Positions 31,430 through 40,849 of a DNA stretch of 64,000 nucleotides are shown here, one piece after another. Source of the stretch: Podospora pseudocomata (Eukaryota; Ascomycota; Sordariomycetes; Sordariales; Podosporaceae); assembly GCF_035222375.1 (NCBI RefSeq), contig NC_085891.1:682001-746000 (forward strand). Reading direction: 5' to 3'. The notes beneath the pieces are model-generated. The model saw only the letters and a program-made list of their open reading frames with translations, had not been told where the DNA came from and searched no databases. Numbering within the stretch: the stretch's first letter is position 1; the number at the start of each line of letters is the position of its first letter. Made by a program: the position numbers and the translations under genes.

Positions 31430-32980
31430 ATGACATCTCCCTCAGTCTACGACAACTTTGTCTGGCGCGAGATCAGCCCTGGCATTTGGCAGCGTGACGC
31501 CGACGAGGCCGAGGTGTTCTACTCTTCTTTGGTCAAACAGTACGCAGGGAGCGGCCGCATGCACTTCGCTATCACTGGCCATGTGTCGTTGACTATCCCG
31601 GTTCTCGAAGGCCAGGATGCCACTGCGGTCGCGCCCAGATTCGACGCAGCTCTACAAGCCGCATGGCTGAGACTTCGACACCAACTTCCCAGCATCGGTG
31701 CCCAAGTTCACTTTGACAGCCATGAGCAGAAGTGGAAGAAGACATACACGATTTTGCCCGACGACGGCGCCCGCGCCGCCTGGCTTGACAAGACGTTTCA
31801 TTTCATTACAAACGGGCAGACTGGAGTGGAATGGGCCAATTCGGACCCTCCTGCTCCAGAGCTTGCGACATTGTTTGTCGTTGCCGTACCTACTTCTCCT
31901 AACTCAGGGGTCCGCCGTGACATCGTCCTTCGCTCCCCTCACGACATCATTGATGGCATTGGCACTCTACAACTTCTCAATGCCTTCGTTCATCACGCCT
32001 CACAAGCTATGGGTGAGTGCTCGACCATGCAACTTGCCATCTTCGATGGCTCCGAGACAGCACGCCTGAGTCCACCTTATCGGGTGGCTGCCGCTGTTCC
32101 TCCAGTTCCCACTCCCGAGCAGAAAGCGAAACAAGCAGCACTACAAGAGGCCAACAACGCACCCCAAGATCTAGCAGTCAGGAGCATCGGCATTCCATAT
32201 CGTCAAGGCGCTCACTTACCTGGTAAACATCAACGAGTCGCTCATACCATTTCTGCCGATCGCGTCTCCTCACTGCTGGCGGCGCTCAAGGCTATTGGTG
32301 CGACGCCGACCCATGCGTTCCACGCTGCCATTGCCATGGTAGTCCGCGATCTCCACACTGAGAGCCTCTCGGCGCCGCCTGATGCTGGCGCCTTGGTCAA
32401 GTACATCAACTACATTCTTCGGAATGAGCGTCAAAACTGTCAGCCGCCTTTCAACGGGCCCCATCATGCAGCAGCCGTTTATCACTCTGTTTCTGGGGCC
32501 AAGCTTGCTGTAACGATGCCGGCCACCGTCTTTACCGATGCCAGCAAACGAGACGACGAATTTCTCGATATCTTGGCTCAAATGCGACAGTTCTACCACT
32601 CCGTGCGTGATGACAAAGACCACTTTGCTCTGGCACCATACATCTGGACGGCAGCCACCCCTTCCCTTCCATTGCCTCAATCCGAGAACGATAAGTGGGA
32701 TATTCCGGTCCCGTCGCCCAATTCCAAGCCCTCTGTCTCCATTTCCAGCATGGGCCTCATCGATAAACTAATTGTTTCGCGCGTCGGTGAGGTAGAGGTT
32801 CACAACCCCTGGGTGACCGGTGAGGAGCTGGGCACTGGACTGGGGTTGTTTCTCGGGACATTTAGAGGGGAGATGGAGCTTAGTGCCGCGTTCAACGAAG
32901 CGTGGCATACAGCGGAAGAGGTCCACGGGTTTTTGGACAGGTGCGAGAGGATTGTTTTTGGTTGGGTTGATCGTAGATGA
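31430..32980 (+). CDS. Acyltransferase-like protein, BAHD/condensation fold (516 aa)
   Basis: A single exon. The catalytic HxxxD motif of CoA-dependent acyltransferases and condensation domains is present as HDIIDG (His 171, Asp 175). A second half follows with HAFHAAIAMVVRDL and NYILRNERQN. The DFGWG motif typical of plant BAHD enzymes is not seen. Fungal relatives include trichothecene-type O-acetyltransferases and other tailoring enzymes. The divergent MFS gene suggests a shared pathway. Substrate unknown. Confidence 0.78.
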   Translation: MTSPSVYDNFVWREISPGIWQRDADEAEVFYSSLVKQYAGSGRMHFAITGHVSLTIPVLEGQDATAVAPRFDAALQAAWLRLRHQLPSIGAQVHFDSHEQKWKKTYTILPDDGARAAWLDKTFHFITNGQTGVEWANSDPPAPELATLFVVAVPTSPNSGVRRDIVLRSPHDIIDGIGTLQLLNAFVHHASQAMGECSTMQLAIFDGSETARLSPPYRVAAAVPPVPTPEQKAKQAALQEANNAPQDLAVRSIGIPYRQGAHLPGKHQRVAHTISADRVSSLLAALKAIGATPTHAFHAAIAMVVRDLHTESLSAPPDAGALVKYINYILRNERQNCQPPFNGPHHAAAVYHSVSGAKLAVTMPATVFTDASKRDDEFLDILAQMRQFYHSVRDDKDHFALAPYIWTAATPSLPLPQSENDKWDIPVPSPNSKPSVSISSMGLIDKLIVSRVGEVEVHNPWVTGEELGTGLGLFLGTFRGEMELSAAFNEAWHTAEEVHGFLDRCERIVFGWVDRR

Positions 32981-33152
32981 TGGAGGATGTGTGTCAATAG
33001 ACGGTCCACAATTTACACAAACTCTTTTTGACGGCCATTTGCGTGTCTGGGAGGCGATTTGTGACACATTGGGCAACTGGGCAGGGCTGTTAGAGCCTCA
33101 GGGGTAGCTACCCGTCAGCGATATGAATGCCAAGTCCAACCTGCATTTGCAA

Positions 33153-33233
33153 GTCGCTTTGGCGGAGTGGTTAACGCGCGGCCCTGCTAAGGCCGTTTCT
33201 TCGGAAGCGTAGGTTCGAATCCTGCAGGCGACG
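33153..33233 (+). tRNA. tRNA-Ser (anticodon GCU)
   Basis: An 81-nt cloverleaf. The acceptor arms are GTCGCTT and AGGCGAC. The anticodon stem CGGCC/GGCCG encloses the loop CTGCTAA, giving anticodon GCT (33186-33188). A long variable arm (TTTCTTCGGAAGC) typical of serine tRNAs is present, and the T-loop reads GGTTCGAATCC. There is no intron. The box A-like segment TGGCGGAGTGG and box B GGTTCGAATCC are intact. Confidence 0.96.
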
Positions 33234-33789
33234 TTCACTTTTGGCATTTCTTTTACAGCCTGATCGTTATGTAATTCTTTTTTTCCCGCTTTCCAGGAGG
33301 AACTTAGGTCGACAAGGTCGGGACGTAGCACAATGCGGAAGCCTAACTCAACGACGAGTGACGATCAACGGAAACTTATAGTTGGGCATCAGCTCGCAAT
33401 TCAACCTTTTCCGCTCTTTTCTTCCTCCATTGTCGATCTGATCACCATGCCTCTTGGGTTTCTCTGCAGGGAATGTTGAAGCGGCGTTGCACAAATGAGG
33501 TTCAAAGTGCGGCCCCCACATTCTTTGCAGCTCCAGACCACCAGACTTCCTTCTTTCACATTTGCTGCAGTCAGCGGGCGGTGCAGGCAACAGTCACACC
33601 TTCTGGAAACCTTCCACCCCAGGGCACCTGGTACATTCTCAACATAAGGTAGAGCCCTACCAACATCATGGTCTCCGAGCACCGGCCGGGCAACTTATAT
33701 ATCACCGATTTACGAGACCCATAACGATGCTCCAATAGACAACAGCCCATTCTCCCACAGATCTTCCACCCCGCCTTTGTCTTGACCCC
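33234..33789. other. Promoter region of the ankyrin gene
   Basis: No gene supported. The short open frames here are in shadow positions. A TATATC segment lies near 33696, about 95 bp before the ankyrin start. Confidence 0.35.
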
Positions 33790-35346
33790 ATGCCCCCCAT
33801 TCAACCCCGCGGCGTCGGCCCTACCGAGTCCTTCGTCTTTCCCACAGGCACCGTCAAAGACAACCTTCGGACTTTTTTTCGAGCTTGCGAACTGGGCAGC
33901 ACCAGATATGTCGAGAAATGTATCAAAACTCTTTCTCCTGCGGGCAGGGTGCCACTCTTGAACTATAGCACCAGTTCAAAGAATCGTCTAAAAGCGCTGC
34001 ACCTTGCGGCCCAGGCCGGCCATAACGATATTGTCCGGTTGTTACTCGAAGCGGGAGCACAGGTTGATGTGGCGGCTGAGAAGGGCGTGACACCTCTGGC
34101 CTGTGCAGCCGCCTCGGGACAGTCTGGGACTCTTCAGATTCTCCTGGAGCATGGGGCTGATCCGCATCGCCTCACGGAGGATGGGCTCACCATTATTTCT
34201 CATGCTGCCAGGTCAGACGTGGTGCGAGGACAGGCGGATACCATCGCCATGCTGATTGAACACGGAGTTGATCCCAATGCCATCGACGAGACGCCCAAAA
34301 AGTCAGCCCTGAACTGGGCCTGCAGTCAAGGCAATCTCGCTGTGGTGAGGATTCTCCTCGACCCAAACGTTGGTGGCGTCAAGCCAGGTGAGATTCTCGG
34401 CGAGGACGGGTGGACAGCCCTTCACTTCGCTGCCCGATGTCAAGTGCTCGCCGGCAAGGACGTCACCCAGTACCTCATACGCGCAGGGATGGATCAGACA
34501 GTCGGAGACATCGACGGCTGGCTTCCTATCCACTACGCGGCTAAACACGCCAACGTCGTCACCCTCGGCTACCTCATCCACCAAAAGCCCGGGCTTTCCC
34601 AACTCATCGAAATCAAAACTGATACCGGCGGCACCCTTCTTCATTGTGCCTGTGATGAAGGGGAGGCAATCAAGTGGCTTCTTCGACATGGCGCAGACGT
34701 CAATGCTCAAGACGATGAAGGCGACACGCCGCTGGGCTTGTCGTGCTATGACGGGATAGGCGATACTGTGAGCCTCCTTCTCCAGGCCGGAGCGGACCCA
34801 AAGATTCAAAATGAGGAGAAGCGAACCGCGCTTCACTGGGCTGCGAGAGGCGGGGCGGTTAATGCCGGCCGGGAGCTGCTCAACAAGTGCCCGGCTGTTT
34901 TACATATCAAGGACGAAAAGAACCTTTCTGCTATGCATCTAGCCATCAGGAAGTTTGAGCCAACTTTTGCTGAGATGCTCCTGGATGAGTTCTACCCGGA
35001 GTATGCGACAAATCTACACGGGGATTTGACGGCTGTGCATGAGCCTTCGGGAGAAACACCTTTGATATCGGCGGTGAAGAGGTTTCAGGTTGGGGTGGTG
35101 GAAAAGTTGTTGAAGTTGGGGGCCGAGGCTGATGTCAAGGATAAGAGCGGGAAGACGCCGTTGGTGTATGCCAGTCGGGCAAGGAAGCATAGTGAGAAGT
35201 TGGTTGAAATGCTGCTGGATCATCAGGCGGCGGAAAAGGCTAAGGAGGCGGCGGAGAAGGAGACGGGGGGTGAGAAGATGCCGATGGAGTTGCAACATAT
35301 GCTTCAGTTTTTGAAAACGGTGTTGGAGGAGCAGGAGAGGGAGTGA
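33790..35346 (+). CDS. Ankyrin-repeat protein (518 aa)
   Basis: A single exon. About twelve ankyrin units are visible from residue 60 to 480, for example LKALHLAAQAGHNDIVRLLL, GVTPLACAAASGQSGTLQIL, TALHFAARC, RTALHWAARGG and ETPLISAVKRFQVGVVEKLL. A short charged coiled-coil-like tail (EKAKEAAEKE) closes the protein. No enzymatic or membrane domain is present. It probably acts as an intracellular protein-binding scaffold; partners are unknown. The start MPPIQPRG at 33790 follows CCCCATGCCC. Confidence 0.9.
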   Translation: MPPIQPRGVGPTESFVFPTGTVKDNLRTFFRACELGSTRYVEKCIKTLSPAGRVPLLNYSTSSKNRLKALHLAAQAGHNDIVRLLLEAGAQVDVAAEKGVTPLACAAASGQSGTLQILLEHGADPHRLTEDGLTIISHAARSDVVRGQADTIAMLIEHGVDPNAIDETPKKSALNWACSQGNLAVVRILLDPNVGGVKPGEILGEDGWTALHFAARCQVLAGKDVTQYLIRAGMDQTVGDIDGWLPIHYAAKHANVVTLGYLIHQKPGLSQLIEIKTDTGGTLLHCACDEGEAIKWLLRHGADVNAQDDEGDTPLGLSCYDGIGDTVSLLLQAGADPKIQNEEKRTALHWAARGGAVNAGRELLNKCPAVLHIKDEKNLSAMHLAIRKFEPTFAEMLLDEFYPEYATNLHGDLTAVHEPSGETPLISAVKRFQVGVVEKLLKLGAEADVKDKSGKTPLVYASRARKHSEKLVEMLLDHQAAEKAKEAAEKETGGEKMPMELQHMLQFLKTVLEEQERE

Positions 35347-36455
35347 TGTGATCAGATTAAGGGAAGTAAGGTTTCAAACATCTGCTCTGATCTGGAAATT
35401 AGAGTAGGTACTTGTCCTTACCCAGCCATGAGTGCCGTGTTGTTCTAATGTGTTATTTGCCTTAGAAATCGCGATGATATATCGGAATAGCCGTACCTTT
35501 ACCTAACATTGTTCACATTCAATGTCACAGAAACAATACACCAGGCACGATTAGCTACGACTAATAATTTCAAGGACTCTGACCGTCGCTTGATAACAAG
35601 TATCCCGTACCCTAGGAAATTCTCTGCTGCGTTACAGTCGCTGCGGGCTAGTGACGTCATTGTGCTTGTGTCGGATATGAAGGTTCATCTAACATTGAGA
35701 ACCTTTCAAAACCACGCCGGGCTAGGACATTTGGAAGTCAACAGGGACAATAAATGTTATGGTCAATTACTACAGCTCATCCTCTACATTAGACCTAGAT
35801 AACCGTGACATGTTCGCCATCAGAAAGGATAGAGTGTCGTGATGTCACCTAGGGTTAGGGCTCAGCGCGGTCATGGGTGTCTCATGTGAGCGGAGCTAGG
35901 TTGCTTTTCCAACCGAAATCCGAGCCCCTCTGTGGGTCGCCACTCGTCTCGATCTCGATCTTGCATTCCCAAAGACGTGTGCGCCGAAAATCCCATGGAA
36001 ATCAATGCGGAAATCTTGGAACCGCAGCCATGGCAAAATATCCATGACCCTTTTAGGAGTAATCACCCTATTGCCCTAACAGACAACCATTGGGCTACGA
36101 GAGACGCTGCTTCAAAGGCGGCCGGAAAGAGCGAAGAGTTTGGGGGAGCAGGTGAACAACAAGACTGGGACGCTAAGGTACGAGAACTTGGCACGGAAAC
36201 ATTTTGGTCTTGTCCGGCTCCCCGCCGCAACCAAGTTGACACCACTCAACCCGCCCGCCCTGGGCCTGGACTGGGGGTACAGAGTATAGGCACGCTCGCC
36301 AGCCTTTTGGGGTTGCGCCCGCCACCAGGAAATACCAGGTCTTTGATCCTTCCTCTGCAATCTGCAATCTTGCCTTGCACCGTCTCCATCCAACTGAACG
36401 ATGTAGGCAGAGCAAGACCCACTTGCCCTCTAGCCCTAGCATCCAACGCCCTAGA
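35347..36455. other. Long upstream region of the hybrid histidine kinase
   Basis: About 1.1 kb without a supported gene. An open frame (35932-36522) crosses the kinase start in another frame and looks like 5' leader rather than protein. Long 5' leaders are common for fungal signalling genes. Confidence 0.4.
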
Positions 36456-39400
36456 ATGTCGGTTCATGGCCCCGATCCACCGGTGCCGGCCGTTGTGGCA
36501 GCAAGTGACGCCGTCGAGGTGAAGAGCTCTGAGCGAGCCAGGCAGAGAGAGATCGCAGCGTACGTCGCCCACGCCCGTGCCCAACACCTTGATCTCACTC
36601 ACCTAACTGTGGCCCTCCTGTGTAGTTACCTCTTGGCCGCCTCGTTCCCTCCAGATCTCCCCGCCGCTTTCGCCGAAAAGGCCACGCTGAACTCGGATCC
36701 CATCCTCAATGGCCTCACTCAACTCGGCGCCCTGCGACTGGGCTGCGACAGAGCCTTTGTGTCTCTCATCGATAGAACATACCAATATGTCGTCTCGGAG
36801 ATCACGCGATCACACTCGCTTTTTGACTTGATCTCCGACCCGGGAGACACCATTGCGATAGGTGTTTGCAAGCTGAGGAATTGCGATGGTGTGTGTCCGG
36901 CAACCATGAACGCGTTTATGGACGAGACAGGTGAATGGGTGAAAACAGGACCCGATGTGATTGCGAATAGAACGAGATATATCATCAACAACTTCACGAC
37001 ACACCCCGACTACAAAGACCGCCCATATGTCAAGAATTACCCCTACTTCCGATCATACCTCGAGGTCCCTCTGGTCTCTTCGCTTGGGTACTTGATGGGA
37101 AGCTACTGCGTGGTGGACAGCAAGTTGAATGAGTTTGACGATGACGAAAAAGTGGAGATTATGAACGAGATTGCTGCCGCCATCATGGCGCATCTGGAGA
37201 ATGTTAGAATAAAGCAGAGCCGAGATCGTTCGGCCCAGCTAATACAAGGGTTAAGCGGATTCATCAGGCATGAACCACTCTCACAGCGGCCCTCCCGTGC
37301 GAGTGCCATACCTGGGCCGGCGCCCAGCGACCCCGATCCTCCGACAACGACGGAGCAGCCGGGCAGCATTGGAGGTTCCAACGACGACGGCAAATCCACC
37401 GGCAGAGCTGATTCGACTGATGTGCAGTCGTCTGATGGGTCTCAACGACCGGAACCGATTAATGTCATTTCATCGTCGTCAATCGAGTCAGGCCAGTCTG
37501 GCCTCTCTTTGTTGTCGGAAGCCAGACAGGCTCCTTCCGAGTCACCTCCAACAACCCCGCGGGACGAGGTCAATGAGAATCCGATGGAACAACAATTGAA
37601 GATGGCTATCGCTCGCACCGATGCAGACAAAGCCGCCATTGCAAACCCACCGGCCCCCTCATCGGAAACCTCGGAATCACACGGGAGTGGCTTCATATCT
37701 TCAGCCAACATCAAAACCACCTTCTTCCGAGCCGCCGGTACCATTCGACGCTCTATGGACATGGATGGCTTCATGTTTCTCGACGCAGTGCCAAGTTCTT
37801 ATAGAGACAGGTCCGACCAGCCCACTCTGGGCAGCCAGCCAGGGACTCTCCACGACTATGAAGAAGGCCCATTTTGCTCTGCCATTGTCAAATCTTGTCT
37901 AGGGCCCACTGGTGAAAACATTACTCACTCTTCCCAGACGCGCCTGCCTGAAGTATCGCTTCAACGGTTTATCCGCGCGTTCCCTCAGGGCAAAGTGTTT
38001 ACCGCTGATGAATATGGCCCGATCGATGACAGTTACGGACCTGGGAAGCGATTCCAGTCCTCTCGTCAACAACCAGACCCAGCAACTGTACGACTGAAAG
38101 ATGACATTGACGCCCTATTCCGAGTTTTGCCCTCTGCCAAATACGTCGTCTTCCTGCCGTTGTGGCATTTCCAGCGCGAATGCTGGTATGCTGCCAGTCT
38201 GGGTTGGGTGGAGGACCCGACTCGGGCTATCGACATCACGGATATCGGTCTGGTGTCTGCGTTCGGCAATTCCATCATGGCCGAGGTATCACGACTTGAA
38301 GCCCTCGCCGCCAGTTGCGCAAAGTCAGACTTTGTTTCATCCCTTAGCCATGAACTGCGTAGTCCACTTCATGGAATCATGGCCAGCAGCGAGTTGCTGC
38401 GAGAGAATATGTTGGACAGTCCACTCTTGTCGACTTTGGATATGCTGGACTCCTGCGCCACAACGTTACTCGACACGTTCAACAACTTGCTCGACCACGC
38501 TGTGGTGACCCACGCCGGCCGGGAACGTGACCACAAGTCACCGGCTGCACAGCTCCGAGTCACTGACTTGGGGCTGCTCGTGGAGGAAGTTGTGGAAGCC
38601 ATCCGTGTCGGCCACCTATCTGGGAACGCCTTCCACATGCAATCGTCGATGCTCAAGAAGATGGCAGAACCAGTTAACAGCAGCGTACCCGACCGTCCAT
38701 TACTCATCACCGTCCATATCGCGATGAAATCTGCCTGGAGAATGCCCGTCAACGTCGGTGCATGGAAGCGCATCGTCATGAACATTTTTGGAAATGCCCT
38801 GAAGTACACCTTGACTGGACGAATTGAGGTGAAACTCAAAACAGTTCAGCGGCTGGATAAGACAGGGAAGTCTTCTGAGTATATCTCCTTCTCGGTGCAG
38901 GACACTGGGTTGGGAATGTCTTCTGACTATTTGAAGTATCACCTGTTCACCCCGTTTTCCCAGGAAAATAGCCACTCACCGGGCATGGGCCTCGGCCTCA
39001 GCATTGTCCAGCAACTGGTTAATGACCTCGGAGGCTTCGTTGAAGTTTACAGCTCGGTTGGTATAGGCACATGCGTCGAAGTCCTCGTTCCCCTGAATAA
39101 GGATGAGACGGACTCATCGGTGGCAGTGCCTGTCCAACCTCCACAGCAACTATTCGACGCACATCAACGCCAGCTCGCTGGTCGCACTTTGGGTCTGATC
39201 ACGAGCGAAGCGTACAGTGCGTCGAACAACACTGGTACAGGGGCCAACAAAGATCAGCGCCTTTGGACCATGAACGTCGAAAGGGCTTTGAAGTCCAACG
39301 CGGGTGAGACCCTTGGTATGACAGTGATCATACCAACACATAATGAGCCACTGCCAACCGCAGATATCTACGTTTTGGATTCTGGCGCGTCTCATGATAC

Positions 39401-40244
39401 AGCACATAAAGACATCGATGACTTTATGGTCAGACATTCGCATATTGCGCCCTTGGTCTTGCTGTGCTCAGGCTCTGGGCCGCCATCATGCCTGAAGTCG
39501 AGTACAACAAAGAATCACCCTCTTCACATCCACCACCCCCTGGGCCCCAGGAAACTGGCGGCAGTATTATGCGCGGCTCTTGAAGCCAAAACGCCTCTCA
39601 ACATCGACACAGTCCAGCCCATCAATTCGGCCCAAGCATCTGCCGTCGCCAAATGGATTACGCCTGTCCCTCTCAGTCCGGGTGTTTCTGCGCTGGCGAA
39701 ACTGAAAACAAAACTGGGACCAATAACCGGACCAGACCCTCGGCCGGCAGTGCCAGTAGAAGCGAAGACTAATAAGCCTATCACTTCACCAACGACGTCT
39801 AATGCTGGGGGCACCGCGCAATCCCCCTCCGCGCCCACCAGACATCTCTTGCTTGTTGACGACAACCCCATCAACATCAAACTCCTCACACATGTGGTCC
39901 GCAAACTCAACCACACCTTTCTCACTGCAGCCAATGGCTTGGAAGCTGCACAACTTTACAAGAAATCTCTGGAAGGCCAGGGGGCGCGGTTTGATTTGGT
40001 GTTTATGGATATCAGCATGCCCATCATGAATGGCTTCGAGGCCACACGGGAAATTAGGCAGATGGAGGCCAACGCGGGTGTTGTTGACAAGGTCAAGATT
40101 GTTGCTCTCACGGGACTAAGCAGCGACTTGAGCCGGAATGAGGCGACGGCGAGCGGGTGTGACTTGTTCCTGACGAAGCCAGTCAAGATGAATGTTGTCA
40201 GGGAGGTGCTGAATGAGCTGAACAACGATAGCGCAGGGGGGTGA
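36456..40244 (+). CDS. Hybrid histidine kinase with GAF domain (1262 aa)
   Basis: A single exon from ATG 36456; an upstream in-frame extension has no ATG. Domains in order: a GAF-like sensor (about residues 80-250, with CDRAFVSLIDRTYQYVVSE and a GDTIAIGVCKLRNC region), a Ser/Pro-rich linker, HisKA with SLSHELRSPLHG (phospho-acceptor His about 632), HATPase with IFGNALKYT (N-box), DTGLGMS and GMGLGLSIV (about 770-860), a variable region, and a receiver domain with LLVDDNPIN (about 1130), phospho-acceptor Asp in VFMDISMP (about 1185) and LTKPVKM. It acts by phosphorelay, probably through an Hpt protein to Ssk1/Skn7-type regulators. No membrane helices are seen, so it is likely cytosolic. All catalytic residues are present. 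Confidence 0.95.
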   Translation: MSVHGPDPPVPAVVAASDAVEVKSSERARQREIAAYVAHARAQHLDLTHLTVALLCSYLLAASFPPDLPAAFAEKATLNSDPILNGLTQLGALRLGCDRAFVSLIDRTYQYVVSEITRSHSLFDLISDPGDTIAIGVCKLRNCDGVCPATMNAFMDETGEWVKTGPDVIANRTRYIINNFTTHPDYKDRPYVKNYPYFRSYLEVPLVSSLGYLMGSYCVVDSKLNEFDDDEKVEIMNEIAAAIMAHLENVRIKQSRDRSAQLIQGLSGFIRHEPLSQRPSRASAIPGPAPSDPDPPTTTEQPGSIGGSNDDGKSTGRADSTDVQSSDGSQRPEPINVISSSSIESGQSGLSLLSEARQAPSESPPTTPRDEVNENPMEQQLKMAIARTDADKAAIANPPAPSSETSESHGSGFISSANIKTTFFRAAGTIRRSMDMDGFMFLDAVPSSYRDRSDQPTLGSQPGTLHDYEEGPFCSAIVKSCLGPTGENITHSSQTRLPEVSLQRFIRAFPQGKVFTADEYGPIDDSYGPGKRFQSSRQQPDPATVRLKDDIDALFRVLPSAKYVVFLPLWHFQRECWYAASLGWVEDPTRAIDITDIGLVSAFGNSIMAEVSRLEALAASCAKSDFVSSLSHELRSPLHGIMASSELLRENMLDSPLLSTLDMLDSCATTLLDTFNNLLDHAVVTHAGRERDHKSPAAQLRVTDLGLLVEEVVEAIRVGHLSGNAFHMQSSMLKKMAEPVNSSVPDRPLLITVHIAMKSAWRMPVNVGAWKRIVMNIFGNALKYTLTGRIEVKLKTVQRLDKTGKSSEYISFSVQDTGLGMSSDYLKYHLFTPFSQENSHSPGMGLGLSIVQQLVNDLGGFVEVYSSVGIGTCVEVLVPLNKDETDSSVAVPVQPPQQLFDAHQRQLAGRTLGLITSEAYSASNNTGTGANKDQRLWTMNVERALKSNAGETLGMTVIIPTHNEPLPTADIYVLDSGASHDTAHKDIDDFMVRHSHIAPLVLLCSGSGPPSCLKSSTTKNHPLHIHHPLGPRKLAAVLCAALEAKTPLNIDTVQPINSAQASAVAKWITPVPLSPGVSALAKLKTKLGPITGPDPRPAVPVEAKTNKPITSPTTSNAGGTAQSPSAPTRHLLLVDDNPINIKLLTHVVRKLNHTFLTAANGLEAAQLYKKSLEGQGARFDLVFMDISMPIMNGFEATREIRQMEANAGVVDKVKIVALTGLSSDLSRNEATASGCDLFLTKPVKMNVVREVLNELNNDSAGG

Positions 40245-40849
40245 GCAGGTAGCTCAGGATAGACTGATGAGCGGTAATATTTGTGGAAGGACGCAGCAGC
40301 AGATGTGATCTTGCGTTAAATCACGCTGCTGAGATCCAACAGGGACAAACAACGGAGGCGACAGGTGCACCGGCGTCCCACCATGCATGCCAGAATAAAC
40401 AGGAATGGCTAGGTGTGTTCATAACGGAGAGCAAAAACAACGCAGTACCTCGCACCGCGGTTTATATATATACGAAGAGACGAATCTTGACAGGATTAGG
40501 TAGCGGAGTTATTGGATAGGAAACACGCCGCAGGAATATCACGGATGGCGCTTGGGAGCGAAAGCGCAACGTGCGAAACCCACGCCCCATACAGGAGTTT
40601 GGGGCAGTGTCATTTGGGGTTGCGATTACAAAAGGGGAGCACGAGACAACAATGGGATGATACACAGGTATGGATATGATGATATATATATACGTTATCG
40701 AAATTATACCAAATAGAAGACTTTTTTTCTCTTCGACCACCGCAATCTAACCCCCAAAACCGAATGTCAAAACCCCCCCAACTCCAATACCCAAAGACTA
40801 AACCAAAAGAAAGGAGTCCACATCTAATAACCCAGACCTTGGAAACAAC
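40245..40849. other. Convergent 3' region
   Basis: A 605-bp gap between the stop codons of two convergent genes. It is AT-rich with TATATATA runs near 40464 and 40683. Nothing else supported. Confidence 0.4.

Noticed and set aside
35932-36522. 196-codon open frame overlapping the hybrid kinase start
   Set aside because: It overlaps the 5' end of a clear gene in another frame and shows no domain; taken as leader sequence.
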